DNA from: Fen-1135 sp963705275 | GTDB lineage: Bacteria; Desulfobacterota; Syntrophia; Syntrophales; UBA2185 | Reading direction: 5' to 3' | DNA: 64,000 bases | Assembly: GCA_963705275.1 (NCBI GenBank) | Contig: OY970063.1 | Location: 2,860,988-2,924,987 of the forward strand | Part shown: positions 8,687 through 17,675 of the stretch, piece by piece | Layout of the letters: the number at the start of each line of letters is the position of its first letter | How positions within the stretch are numbered: position 1 is the stretch's first letter | Made by a program: the position numbers and the translations under genes | The notes under the pieces: model-generated | Seen by the model: the letters and a program-made list of their open reading frames with translations, nothing else | Told to the model about the DNA's origin: nothing | Database searches by the model: none

Positions 8687-8787
8687 CGCAGGGCGACAAT
8701 CGAAACGTGCGGGTCGCCGTGGTTTTTCCAGTTATTCAGCATTGTGTTCCAGAAGAATATGATATCCCCGCTTATGGTTAATCATCA

Positions 8788-9978
8788 ATGATTGATATCA
8801 GAGAAATTGAGACAATTCTCTGCGCCACTTTGGACCGGGCCCAATCTTTAGGTTACAGCGGCTATTCCAAATTTGACGCTCTCAACAGTCGCGTAGTCCG
8901 GGCTCTGTCTTTTAATTTCTGGCCGTTCCGCCTGCTTTGGACGCAACTTATCATGCGGGCACCCATAAATCTGCGGCCCCTCTTTTGCGTGAGAAAGGGC
9001 GTTAATCCGGAATCTCCGGCACTGTTTGCACGGGCCAATCTGGATTTGCATTCCATGAGTTCTACTGGCCCCTTCAAGGAAAGGGCTGCAAGTTGTCTGG
9101 ACTGGCTGATGGCAAATACTTCAAGAGAAAAAGGAGATTACCACGGCAGTTGCTGGGGCTATCATCACCCATGGCAGAGCCCGGGTTTCTACCAACCGCC
9201 AGGCTATCCCAATTGCTACATCACTGTCATCGCCGGAGAGGCTCTTCTGCATGGGTTTCGACAACTTGATATTGAGGATTGCCTCATCACTGCCCGGAGT
9301 GCCGTTGATTTTATTTTATATGATTTAGATGTGTTACACGAGACTGCCGAGGAAAAATGCATATCATACGTGCCAAAGATGAAAACAGAGTTTGCCGTGA
9401 TAAATATTAATGCCCAAGCTGCGGCATTTATTGCTCAGGTAGGAATATTGACGAGCGAGACATTTCTTCTGGATCAGGCACGGAAACTTCTTTCCTTCGT
9501 ATCTCGCTTTCAAACTTCCTATGGGGCATGGTATTATACCACGAATCCCAGGCAGAGCCTGGTGGCGCATGATAACTATCATACGGGCATGATTCTGGAC
9601 GCCTATCTGGCTTATGAAGATGCGACAGGTGACCAGCGCTTCCTAGAGACCTATGAAAGGGGTTTGACATTCTACGGGAAAGAACTGTTTCTTCCTAATG
9701 GTGCACCCAAGTGGGCCAGCGACAAGATCATGCCGCATGACGTTCATGGGTCCGCCCAGGGTATGTTGACCTTTGCCAAGGCTCGCGACCAGGAAATGGC
9801 TCTTCGCATTGCTTCCTGGGGGCTTCAGAATTTCTATAAGGGTGAAGGTGAATTTGCCTATCAGAAAGGCCGTTTCATCAATAAACGGTTCACCCTTCTC
9901 CATTGGTGTAACGGATGGATGGCCCGCGGACTGGCCATATTGCTTTCGCTGTTAAGAAAAACAGAAAGTAAGGAATAG
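8788..9978 (+). CDS. Alpha/alpha-barrel-like protein of the polysaccharide locus
   Basis: 396 residues, with no signal peptide or clear membrane segment. Repeated helical stretches with conserved Trp, His and Tyr, such as GSCWGYHHPWQ, GAWYYT, AHDNYHTGMILDAYL, DVHGSAQGM and LLHWCNGWMARG, suggest an (alpha/alpha)6 barrel like those of sugar epimerases, lyases and VpsJ-type proteins. The DNYHTG region would sit in the cleft. Similar proteins are often misnamed delta-aminolevulinic acid dehydratase; nothing here supports that reaction. It is the first gene of a rightward run of polysaccharide genes with short gaps, so it most likely works on a sugar chain. The substrate is unknown. Confidence 0.6.
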   Translation: MIDIREIETILCATLDRAQSLGYSGYSKFDALNSRVVRALSFNFWPFRLLWTQLIMRAPINLRPLFCVRKGVNPESPALFARANLDLHSMSSTGPFKERAASCLDWLMANTSREKGDYHGSCWGYHHPWQSPGFYQPPGYPNCYITVIAGEALLHGFRQLDIEDCLITARSAVDFILYDLDVLHETAEEKCISYVPKMKTEFAVININAQAAAFIAQVGILTSETFLLDQARKLLSFVSRFQTSYGAWYYTTNPRQSLVAHDNYHTGMILDAYLAYEDATGDQRFLETYERGLTFYGKELFLPNGAPKWASDKIMPHDVHGSAQGMLTFAKARDQEMALRIASWGLQNFYKGEGEFAYQKGRFINKRFTLLHWCNGWMARGLAILLSLLRKTESKE

Positions 9979-9984
9979 CATTAG

Positions 9985-10764
9985 ATGCCATTTGGTTCAG
10001 AATTAGCGTTGACTCCGGGCTTGAGCCTGGTGGAGCGACTCTACGTGAAGGTTTTCGGGGCCCCTATTTTAGGGCTCCGTGTACGTGCCCGCACCATTCT
10101 TCCTTTTCTAGATAGAGTTCCTTATCCCCGCAGGATTGCCGATGCGGGGTGTGGTAGAGGGATGATCACTCTTGCCTGCGCCAGACGCTTTCCGGCCGCT
10201 GAAGTTCTTGGCGTTGATCTGGATGAATATCAGAACCTAATCAATACCGCGATTGCTGAAAAACTTGGATGCAAAAAGGTGCAATTTGTAACTATGGACG
10301 CTCTGAGGCTGCCTGAATTGGGCAGATTCAACCTGATCATATCGACAGATATGCTTGAGCATCTCAAGGACGACCTCGGTGCAGTGAGGATGTTTTGTGA
10401 GGCCCTCGAACCGAATGGTTATTTGCTTGTCCATGTACCGCATCTGACACGGAGCATTTTTGGCTGGCAAAGAGAAAACTGGATGGACATCGACGGTCAT
10501 GTGAGACCGGGATACACAAAGGATGAGTTGATGCGTCTTCTTACCAGAGGAGGGCTTCATGTCAAAACCTGTGTCTATAATTATAATACAATGGAAACAT
10601 TGACCAACGATATCAGCAAGCTGATAACCGGCGCCCGAGAAAGAAATAAGGGCCTTTACGCATTGGTTTTTCCTCTGCTTCTATTCGTTAGTTTTCTGAG
10701 CTCATTTTACCGATCTCAGAAGAGTGGATCGGGTCTTGTCGCATTGGCTGTGAAGGAGGTCTAG
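9985..10764 (+). CDS. Class I SAM-dependent methyltransferase
   Basis: 259 residues with a Rossmann-type methyltransferase domain. Motif I is IADAGCGRGMITLA, the acidic end of strand 2 is GVDLDE, and STDMLEHLKDD corresponds to the family's motif around the acceptor site. A hydrophobic stretch near the C-terminus (YALVFPLLLFVSFLSS) may anchor it to the membrane. It begins six bases after the barrel gene and ends five bases before the DUF354 gene, so it belongs to the same operon. Its acceptor is unknown; a sugar or a lipid-linked intermediate is likely from context. Confidence 0.8.
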   Translation: MPFGSELALTPGLSLVERLYVKVFGAPILGLRVRARTILPFLDRVPYPRRIADAGCGRGMITLACARRFPAAEVLGVDLDEYQNLINTAIAEKLGCKKVQFVTMDALRLPELGRFNLIISTDMLEHLKDDLGAVRMFCEALEPNGYLLVHVPHLTRSIFGWQRENWMDIDGHVRPGYTKDELMRLLTRGGLHVKTCVYNYNTMETLTNDISKLITGARERNKGLYALVFPLLLFVSFLSSFYRSQKSGSGLVALAVKEV

Positions 10765-10769
10765 CTCCA

Positions 10770-11810
10770 TTGAAATTTCTGATAGACATACTGCATCCCA
10801 AGCATGTGCATTTCTTCCGGCCCTTGATGAAAAGATGGCAGGATCGGGGTCACACAGTCAAGATCGTCACCCGCGACAAGGATATTACCCATGAGCTCCT
10901 CAATTTGTTCAACATTCCCTATGTTTGCTTGTCAAAACAGAAAAAGGGTTTAGGCCTTGCCCATGAATTATTGAAGCGCTGGTTTGAATTTGCTATATTG
11001 CTCCGGGATTTTCGCCCCGATATTGTCCTCTCCATCGGCGGTATAACCACGTCCCTCCCATCCAGACTGCTCGGTATTCCCAACATTGCTCTGACTGATA
11101 CAGAAACGGCGGAGCTCAGCAATAGAATAGCTTTTCCCTTTGCAGACAGGGTTCTCACACCGGAGTGGTTTACCAGAGACTTCGGCAGGCGCCATTACCG
11201 TTATCGGAGTTTTCACGAATGGAGCTACCTGCACCCTCATGAGTTTACTCCAGACCCCGAACTCGTAAGGGATGAGGGGATCGATCCTGATCAGCCGTAT
11301 GCTGTGGTACGCTTTGTCCGCTGGGATGCCGTACATGATCGGGGAGAAAAAGGATTCAATGCGGAGGATGCCGTTCGATTGATTCAGCAGCTCTCGTCGA
11401 GAATGAAGGTAGTATTGACGACAGAAACTCCGCCTCCAGAGGCGCTCAGAAAGTTCGCAATTGCTATCAGAATAGACAGGATGCATCACGTGATGGCCTA
11501 TGCCCGGCTGGTGGTAGGAGAAAGCCCCAGTATGTGTGCCGAGGCTGCTCTTATGGGTGTGCCTTCCGTACTGGCATCGAGTTGGGCCGGCGAATGCGGG
11601 AATATGAAAGTTCTGTCGGATCTGTTCGGACTGATGAAGGTATATGATTATGGGTCTGATGCTGTTGCTGCGGCAATTGCCATGGCCGATAGTCCTCCGT
11701 CCAGGGAACACATGCGCGGGCAAAGGGATAAGCTGGTCAGAAGCTTGGATTATATTCCAGATGTGATCGAAAAGAATATCCATGATCTGGCAGGGGGAAA
11801 AGATGTCTGA
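10770..11810 (+). CDS. DUF354 family, GT-B-like glycosyltransferase fold
   Basis: 346 residues beginning with a TTG at 10770. AAGGAGGT at 10753-10760 lies nine bases upstream and settles this start. The N-terminal ILHPKHVHFFRPLMK and SIGGITTSLPSRLLGIPNIALTD, and the C-terminal VGESPSMCAEAALMGVPSV, are the marks of DUF354, whose fold resembles UDP-GlcNAc 2-epimerase and GT-B transferases. The second half keeps the donor-binding Glu-rich loop. The enzyme reaction is not established for the family, which is common in archaeal and bacterial surface-sugar clusters. It overlaps the next gene by eight bases. Confidence 0.8.
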   Translation: MKFLIDILHPKHVHFFRPLMKRWQDRGHTVKIVTRDKDITHELLNLFNIPYVCLSKQKKGLGLAHELLKRWFEFAILLRDFRPDIVLSIGGITTSLPSRLLGIPNIALTDTETAELSNRIAFPFADRVLTPEWFTRDFGRRHYRYRSFHEWSYLHPHEFTPDPELVRDEGIDPDQPYAVVRFVRWDAVHDRGEKGFNAEDAVRLIQQLSSRMKVVLTTETPPPEALRKFAIAIRIDRMHHVMAYARLVVGESPSMCAEAALMGVPSVLASSWAGECGNMKVLSDLFGLMKVYDYGSDAVAAAIAMADSPPSREHMRGQRDKLVRSLDYIPDVIEKNIHDLAGGKDV

Positions 11811-13251
11811 AAGGCTGCCTGTGGAAATGGTTTTCTTTGGAGAGCCGTTTGACAGAGAGGCGGTAATTCATACGCTGCGCCATCTGGCCATGCGGACTGG
11901 GTGGACTTTTCGTCCGAAAGCTGAACGACGGCTCATCTATGCTACGACGGAAAATCCAATGGAGATACCCGCCGGGGATGGCGATCTTGTCATATTATCT
12001 TCACAGGAAGTTAAGAAGCATATGACAGAAGGCCGGGCTGGCATTCCGCTCAGAGGAGGCTGTGCCGGACGATTGCCATTCTATCATCCAAAGGGAGACG
12101 ATTTCAGCAAACGGGGATGGATCAAGGCAGATGTTATTGCGGGAGCCCATGCGCTTCTTAACCTTCTTTATGAACGGAGAAACCGTCCTCTAGAAAGAGA
12201 CGGCTGGATGCGTTTTGCGGAAGACTGGTGGACGGGGGCGGGTTTCAGGAAGCCGGAGCCCCTGTCAGATTCCTGGCTTAATAGGATTGTTTCTGAGGCG
12301 GAAAAAATTGGATGGCCTCATGTCGAAAGACAGGGTAACGATATACTGATTCGTGCTCCAGGGACGGTCGTTCTCACGCACGATGTCGATTATATGCCGA
12401 CTACCGCGAATCGTGGTCTGCCACGATTTCTCCGGTCGGTAGCCAGGCAGCTGCTGGTCAGGAGGAGTGTGGGTAATGCGAGGCAGATCGTAAATAAGTA
12501 TCGTCAAGCCTTTTTTCAGCCTGTACCCTATGATGCATTGAAATCCATTGCGGAAGCGGAAGCGGGACTAGGAGCAATTTCTTCTTTTCAGTTTACGGTG
12601 GTAAGAAGACACAGGAACGATCCAGCCTACGATTTGCGCAATTACCACACCACAGACGGTCTGAGATATCTGATTCAGGAGGGATTTGAGATCTGCCTCC
12701 ATGGAAGCTACAGGGCAGGAAGGACGCCGGGACAACTTGCCGTGGAGAAGATCGAACTTGAAGGTATTCTGGACATAAGCGTCTCCGGGCATCGGCAGCA
12801 TTACCTCAATTTCCATCCTGCCACATTCTTCCCGGAATTGGAAAGAGCAGGGTTGGAATATGACATGTCTGTCGGTTATAATGACATGACTGGACCCCGT
12901 GCAGGGACGCTATTTCCCTTCAGACCTTATGACATGGAGAGGGCTAAGCCCTTTTCCCTGTGGGAAATACCCTTTATTCTGATGGACACGACCTTAGCTA
13001 CAACCTACCGATTTTCATCCGGCGAGGCCCTGGATCACTGCATGGATCAAATTCGGGATATGGAAAAATCGGGAGGATGCGTTTCGCTTATATGGCATCA
13101 GGAACAGCTGAGCGGCCTGTTAGATCCCGGATTCGATGGGATCTACTGGACATTGTTGAAAAGGCTCAAGGAGCGCGGGATAAGGTTATACAGCGGACAA
13201 AGGCTCCTGCCAGCAATGGATGAGTTGTGGAAAGTTTCCATCGAGGCGTAA
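11803..13251 (+). CDS. Polysaccharide deacetylase-like protein
   Basis: 482 residues. The start ATG at 11803 overlaps the DUF354 stop and is preceded by GGGGGA. The central part has VVLTHDVDYM, the Asp-Asp first motif of carbohydrate esterase 4 enzymes, then EICLHGSYRAG with the second-motif His and a later RQHYLNFHPATFF. SVGYNDMTGPRAGT and VSLIWHQEQ near the end match the pattern of long CE4-like proteins in capsule and O-antigen loci. Such enzymes remove N- or O-acetyl groups from sugars with a bound metal. No signal peptide is seen, so it would act in the cytoplasm on a precursor, or by an atypical route. Confidence 0.75.
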   Translation: MSERLPVEMVFFGEPFDREAVIHTLRHLAMRTGWTFRPKAERRLIYATTENPMEIPAGDGDLVILSSQEVKKHMTEGRAGIPLRGGCAGRLPFYHPKGDDFSKRGWIKADVIAGAHALLNLLYERRNRPLERDGWMRFAEDWWTGAGFRKPEPLSDSWLNRIVSEAEKIGWPHVERQGNDILIRAPGTVVLTHDVDYMPTTANRGLPRFLRSVARQLLVRRSVGNARQIVNKYRQAFFQPVPYDALKSIAEAEAGLGAISSFQFTVVRRHRNDPAYDLRNYHTTDGLRYLIQEGFEICLHGSYRAGRTPGQLAVEKIELEGILDISVSGHRQHYLNFHPATFFPELERAGLEYDMSVGYNDMTGPRAGTLFPFRPYDMERAKPFSLWEIPFILMDTTLATTYRFSSGEALDHCMDQIRDMEKSGGCVSLIWHQEQLSGLLDPGFDGIYWTLLKRLKERGIRLYSGQRLLPAMDELWKVSIEA

Positions 13252-13254
13252 TCG

Positions 13255-13956
13255 ATGCAAGAAAAATCATATTCGGAAAAAGATCTCGCATATTTTAACC
13301 GGTTCACTTCCGGCTATTTCCCATATGCAGAAAAAGATTTGGATACTATGCTTGAACCGATCGATTCCGTGATCGGTCAATTCAGGAGGTTACGTATTTG
13401 TGAAATCGGCTGCGCTTCTGGCCAATTTTCGCAGGCGCTGGCGGCAAGGTATATGGGCCAGTCTATTTCCTTGTTCGGCCTGGATATTGCGTCCCAGGTG
13501 CTTGCTCGTTATCCCTATGAGAAGATTTGCGGTAGTGCCTTCTCGATTCCATTGAAAAGCGAAAGCTTCAACATGGTCTGCCTGCCTGCCACGCTGCACC
13601 ACCTATTTCCTCTGGCGGATTCTGTCAAGGAGTTACATAGAATTCTCGTTCCTGGCGGTTATTTCTATTGTATGGAACCGAATTACTTTCATCCACATCG
13701 TCGTTTCTTCATGAGATTTAAAACCTTATATAACTTATATAGAGAGACGAATGATGTTCCCGTAGAACCTGAGAATCTCAAGAAGATGTTAAGGACATTT
13801 GATTTAGAGCCAGTATTCTTTAAGTACATTAATATCTATTCTTCTCAGCCCTCATTTTTGCAAAGAATGCAGAATGCGTTTAGTCATTTGCAATCAATAA
13901 GAGGACTTTGCAAATACCTGTTGCCTTGGTTTATTTTAGTTGCACGAAAAATATGA
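13255..13956 (+). CDS. Class I SAM methyltransferase (type 11)
   Basis: 233 residues starting four bases after the previous stop. Motif I is CEIGCASGQFSQALA, followed by LFGLDIASQ and the MVCLPATLHHLFPL segment, where the two His and the hydrophobic run match methyltransferase type 11. ELHRILVPGGYFYCMEPN is the usual later strand. The C-terminal part is basic and hydrophobic. Base composition becomes visibly more AT-rich towards its end and stays so through the next two genes. The acceptor is unknown; context suggests a polysaccharide precursor. Confidence 0.78.
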   Translation: MQEKSYSEKDLAYFNRFTSGYFPYAEKDLDTMLEPIDSVIGQFRRLRICEIGCASGQFSQALAARYMGQSISLFGLDIASQVLARYPYEKICGSAFSIPLKSESFNMVCLPATLHHLFPLADSVKELHRILVPGGYFYCMEPNYFHPHRRFFMRFKTLYNLYRETNDVPVEPENLKKMLRTFDLEPVFFKYINIYSSQPSFLQRMQNAFSHLQSIRGLCKYLLPWFILVARKI

Positions 13957-14003
13957 GCATAAGCTAATATAGTTATATGTGATATGCCATAAGGAGCGGA
14001 TAT

Positions 14004-15125
14004 ATGAGTAATCAGTTCGATATTATTAAAAGAACCGACTTCTACGCTATAAAGAATGTTCTAAGAATCCTCCCATTCTCAAGAAGTCCGTTAAGTAAGT
14101 TAAGAAATGTGTGTCGATTTTTAACAAGCAAGAGGCGGGAATGGGTATCATATGGCCCGTTAGAATACCAGATTGACATTACATATCGCTGTAATCTTAA
14201 TTGCAATACATGTTTTTTGCGGAAACAAAATTTACAGATGAATTCTCAGTCGGATATGTCGACAACAGAAATAAATTATATATTAGATAAAGCGGATAAA
14301 ACGGCTATTGCAATCCTGCTTGGTGGCGGAGAACCTCTACTGTATCCTGATGTTGGAAAGGTAATTAATATGGTCGTAAGACGCGGATTCTATTGTAGTC
14401 TTTCGACAAACGGGATCCTCTTAGGCAAGTTGGGAACGGATATTATTGATGCTGGTGCTCATTCGATAAATGTCAGTATTGATGGTCATGATGCTGATAC
14501 ATATAATAAAGTGCGAAATGCGGACCGCCGAACATGGGATGTCCTTATAGACTCTATTCAAACTTTCAGAAGTTTACTGGATAAGAAAAGAAAAAATTTC
14601 TTCCAATTCCGATGTAATTTTACCTTGACACGTCAAACAGTACACTATCTGAAAGAAATGATTTCCTTCGCAACAAAGCTAAGATTTGATGTGATTTACT
14701 TCAACAATATTAATTCTTTCAGCGGGGAAGATCTTACTCTTTACTCCAATGATTTGGAGGTTAGAGAGATATTGAATGACGTCATTCAAACCTGCCAACC
14801 CGATGCTTATGTTTATCTTCCTATTTTAGTAGATAGATCACGTCGAGGTTTTTGCAGAGATCCATTTGTTCTCACCGTTATAAAGAAGTCCGGATTGCAG
14901 GGCAGATGTTGTTTTGACCTGCCTGTTACGGAGAATGGGAATTTTTTTGGTGATCGAGAGCCGTTTAATACTGAGAGGTACCAAGCGTTAAGAAGAATAT
15001 TTTTGCATGAGGACACTTTGCTGCCGGATGAATGTGATCATTGTTATAGACGTTTTGAGCATGCAGGAATTGAATCTAAGAAAGTTTATTACAATCCTTT
15101 TCGTCGTAGATGGATTTTTGTTTGA
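14004..15125 (+). CDS. Radical SAM protein with SPASM-like C-terminus
   Basis: 373 residues. AAGGAG lies a few bases before the ATG. ITYRCNLNCNTCFLR provides the CxxxCxxC cluster that binds the SAM-cleaving 4Fe-4S centre. LLGGGEPLLYPD is the GGE motif, and SLSTNGILL and SVSIDGHDADTYN follow as usual. The C-terminal region has Cys in GFCRDPF, GRCCFDLP and DECDHCYRRF, a possible SPASM-type auxiliary cluster. Proteins like this modify peptides or sugars. The gene and the following flippase-like gene are AT-rich compared with both sides, which suggests a separate origin. Confidence 0.82.
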   Translation: MSNQFDIIKRTDFYAIKNVLRILPFSRSPLSKLRNVCRFLTSKRREWVSYGPLEYQIDITYRCNLNCNTCFLRKQNLQMNSQSDMSTTEINYILDKADKTAIAILLGGGEPLLYPDVGKVINMVVRRGFYCSLSTNGILLGKLGTDIIDAGAHSINVSIDGHDADTYNKVRNADRRTWDVLIDSIQTFRSLLDKKRKNFFQFRCNFTLTRQTVHYLKEMISFATKLRFDVIYFNNINSFSGEDLTLYSNDLEVREILNDVIQTCQPDAYVYLPILVDRSRRGFCRDPFVLTVIKKSGLQGRCCFDLPVTENGNFFGDREPFNTERYQALRRIFLHEDTLLPDECDHCYRRFEHAGIESKKVYYNPFRRRWIFV

Positions 15126-15183
15126 TGCTGATACCCAATAGCGCCTTGAATTAAATATTAGATACGTCCACGAGCGCAGAGAA

Positions 15184-16158
15184 ATGACTTTCCTGGTTAA
15201 TAAAGAAAAAGCAAAACGATCCTTCTACAAAGGCATGGTATTTTGTTGTCGTTTGCTTGTCAGCTTTCTTCTGTTGGTCTGGATTATTCATTCGATAGAT
15301 TTGAATGTTTTCAAGAATACTATTGTTTCTCCAAGGCTTTACCCAATAATTGTGATGGCTGTCGTTGGAGTTCTATTTATTATTTTAAGTGCTATTAAGC
15401 TGTGGATTCTGTTAAGAGCATTCAGTTCAATCTCTCTTGGTCTTTTTCTAAAATATTTTTTTTTCACCTGTTCTATAGCCTCTCTTGTGCCGGCTATAGT
15501 CGGAGATATTACGCTGATTGGTCTGGCCAAGCGTAGTGATATTCCCATGAACGAGAGTATATCTGCTCTTCTCATGGATAGATTAATAACCACTACGGTT
15601 GCATTGTTTATTTTCACACCCTTTACTTTGGTCTTTGCATTACATATAGAACCGTTGTTTATGATCTTTCTGACTATAACATCGTTGGTACTTTTTGTTG
15701 CATTGATTTGGCTTGTCTTTAGGTTCGCTCCAAGAATCATGGACAAATTATTTGTATTAAGCGGATTTTGGCATTCATTTTCTATGTATGCGACAAGATA
15801 CAGGGTTAATTTGTATAAGAACTTTTTGATAACCTGTCTCAGGGGGATTGTGTCAGGTATAACCATCATATCTGCCCTTATGGCTGCAAATTTACAACCG
15901 CCTGTAGGCATTACGATATGTATTTCAAATACTCTCTCTATCTTATCATATATTCCTATAAGTGTAAGTGGACTAGGTGTTTTTGAAGGAAGTGGACTAA
16001 TCCTGTTCGAAGCCGTCGGTTTAAACAGGGAACAGGTTTTGGCTGGACTTGTTTACCATCGTATATATATTATTATTTGGGCGTGTTTGACGTGGCTCGT
16101 TCTGACGTCAATGTTCGCGATAAAAAGGTATTCAGGGAATCATGATTTTTACAAGTAA
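15184..16158 (+). CDS. Flippase-like integral membrane protein (UPF0104 / LPG synthase TM region)
   Basis: 324 residues, almost entirely hydrophobic, with about eight membrane helices. The motif SLVPAIVGDITLIGLAKR and the later PISVSGLGVFEGSGLI match the UPF0104/AglD/YbhN family, which shares the flippase domain of lysyl-phosphatidylglycerol synthase. Members occur in loci for glycolipid and polysaccharide export. Transport of a lipid-linked sugar across the inner membrane is a reasonable inference but not shown. It overlaps the next gene by 17 bases, which implies coupled translation. Confidence 0.82.
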   Translation: MTFLVNKEKAKRSFYKGMVFCCRLLVSFLLLVWIIHSIDLNVFKNTIVSPRLYPIIVMAVVGVLFIILSAIKLWILLRAFSSISLGLFLKYFFFTCSIASLVPAIVGDITLIGLAKRSDIPMNESISALLMDRLITTTVALFIFTPFTLVFALHIEPLFMIFLTITSLVLFVALIWLVFRFAPRIMDKLFVLSGFWHSFSMYATRYRVNLYKNFLITCLRGIVSGITIISALMAANLQPPVGITICISNTLSILSYIPISVSGLGVFEGSGLILFEAVGLNREQVLAGLVYHRIYIIIWACLTWLVLTSMFAIKRYSGNHDFYK

Positions 16159-17650
16159 TGACCTGGAACTCAAATTAGAACACATTACAGAAAAATGTGG
16201 GGGCAAAAAGCGAATACTGCTGATCTATCCACAATTGGGACCGCAGGCATTGATGCCTCAGGCTCCGTTATCACTGCTTTCGATTTGCCCCAATCTGGAA
16301 CATGCCGGTTATGCGCCCGTCATTATCGATACTCGCGTTGAACCGGGCTATGAGGAGAAAATCAAGAAAGAATTACCGCATAGCCTGTTTGTCGGTCTTA
16401 CCAGTATGACAGGCTTGCAAATTCAATATGCCCTGCAGGTGGCGGCATTTATTAGAAGGCTTGATCCGGAAAAAGTCATTGTCTGGGGCGGGATACATGC
16501 CACCATCCTGCCGGAACAGACGCTCCGAGATCCAAGGGTTGATATTGTGGTTGCTGGGGAGGGTGAAGAGGTAGTCGTCGAACTGGCGGACTGCCTCTCT
16601 TCGGACGGAGACTTAAGAGAGGTCAAGGGCATTTATTTTCACGATGAACAAGGGAATGTTGTTTTTACCGGCAAGCGGGCATTTCTCGATATGAATGAGG
16701 TTAAGATGCCATCGTGGCATCTCATCGATGTTTCAAGATATTCGGAGATCGGCGTCCAGGCGGCGCGAGGATGTCCATTCCGCTGCCGTTTCTGTTTTAA
16801 CCACCTCTATAACGGTGGAAAATGGCGGGCGAAGGACGCGGATGTTGTTATCAAAGAACTTCGGGTGCTAAAAGAGCGGTATGACGTCGGGCATGTTGTG
16901 TTTTACGATGATAATTTTTTTTCCAATCTCAGGCGGGTCAGATATCTGTGTGAAAAACTTGTCGAGAATAATCTGGGCATAAAATGGAGCACGACTTGCC
17001 GGGCCGACATTCTGGCTCGTCGCGTTGACGCACCTTTTGCCGATCTGATGAAAAAGTCCGGTATACATATTCTCTTTGTCGGTTCTGAATCGGGCTCTCA
17101 AAGGATATTGTCAGATGTGATCAACAAGCAGATTACCGTGGATGATATTCTTGGCATGGCCAGAATCACACACGAACATAACCTGCGTGTCCATACGTCC
17201 TTTATGGCTGGACTTCCCGGTGAGACGGAGCAGGAGCGAGGCATGACATTTGATCTTATGGATCGGATCAAGGCGATCAATCCCAATATTTATATTACGG
17301 CCGTATGTATCTATACACCGTATCCCGGGAATCCGCTGTTTAATGAAATCGTAACCGAGCAATCGTATAAGCCCCCTCAGTCTCTTGAAGATTGGGCGCA
17401 ACTGACTTTTTTCAACTGCAAACTGCCGTGGCTCACCGAAGGAGAATGTTCGATGCTGGAGGACCTAGCCTTTATTTCCCGCTTCGTCTTCTGGTCGGGA
17501 GAAATTAGGGATAGATATATAAAATGGTACCATTACCCCGCTTATATATTTTACCGGTTGGATGCTCTGCTCCGGTGGAGATTTCGTTTCTTCAGATATG
17601 CGCCTGAGTGGAAAATATTTCGACGCGTTGCAGGCTATACAGAGGCCTGA
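16142..17650 (+). CDS. B12-binding domain radical SAM protein
   Basis: 502 residues. The N-terminal half is a cobalamin-binding Rossmann domain (LLIYPQLGPQ, VGLTSMTGLQ, VIVWGGIHATILPEQ, VVAGEGEE). Residues about 205-400 are the radical SAM barrel with AARGCPFRCRFCFNHLY carrying CxxxCxxC. FVGSESGSQRIL and TSFMAGLPGETEQE complete it. Enzymes of this class often methylate unreactive carbon or phosphorus, or rearrange lipids and sugars. With a second radical SAM protein two genes upstream, this locus probably makes an unusual sugar or lipid modification. The substrate cannot be read from sequence. Confidence 0.88.
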   Translation: MIFTSNDLELKLEHITEKCGGKKRILLIYPQLGPQALMPQAPLSLLSICPNLEHAGYAPVIIDTRVEPGYEEKIKKELPHSLFVGLTSMTGLQIQYALQVAAFIRRLDPEKVIVWGGIHATILPEQTLRDPRVDIVVAGEGEEVVVELADCLSSDGDLREVKGIYFHDEQGNVVFTGKRAFLDMNEVKMPSWHLIDVSRYSEIGVQAARGCPFRCRFCFNHLYNGGKWRAKDADVVIKELRVLKERYDVGHVVFYDDNFFSNLRRVRYLCEKLVENNLGIKWSTTCRADILARRVDAPFADLMKKSGIHILFVGSESGSQRILSDVINKQITVDDILGMARITHEHNLRVHTSFMAGLPGETEQERGMTFDLMDRIKAINPNIYITAVCIYTPYPGNPLFNEIVTEQSYKPPQSLEDWAQLTFFNCKLPWLTEGECSMLEDLAFISRFVFWSGEIRDRYIKWYHYPAYIFYRLDALLRWRFRFFRYAPEWKIFRRVAGYTEA

Positions 17651-17675
17651 TGATCCTCAACTGGAGATAAATCTG

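Noticed and set aside
10968..11783. 271-codon minus-strand frame
   Set aside because: Antisense to the DUF354 gene, which has a strong ribosome site and family motifs.
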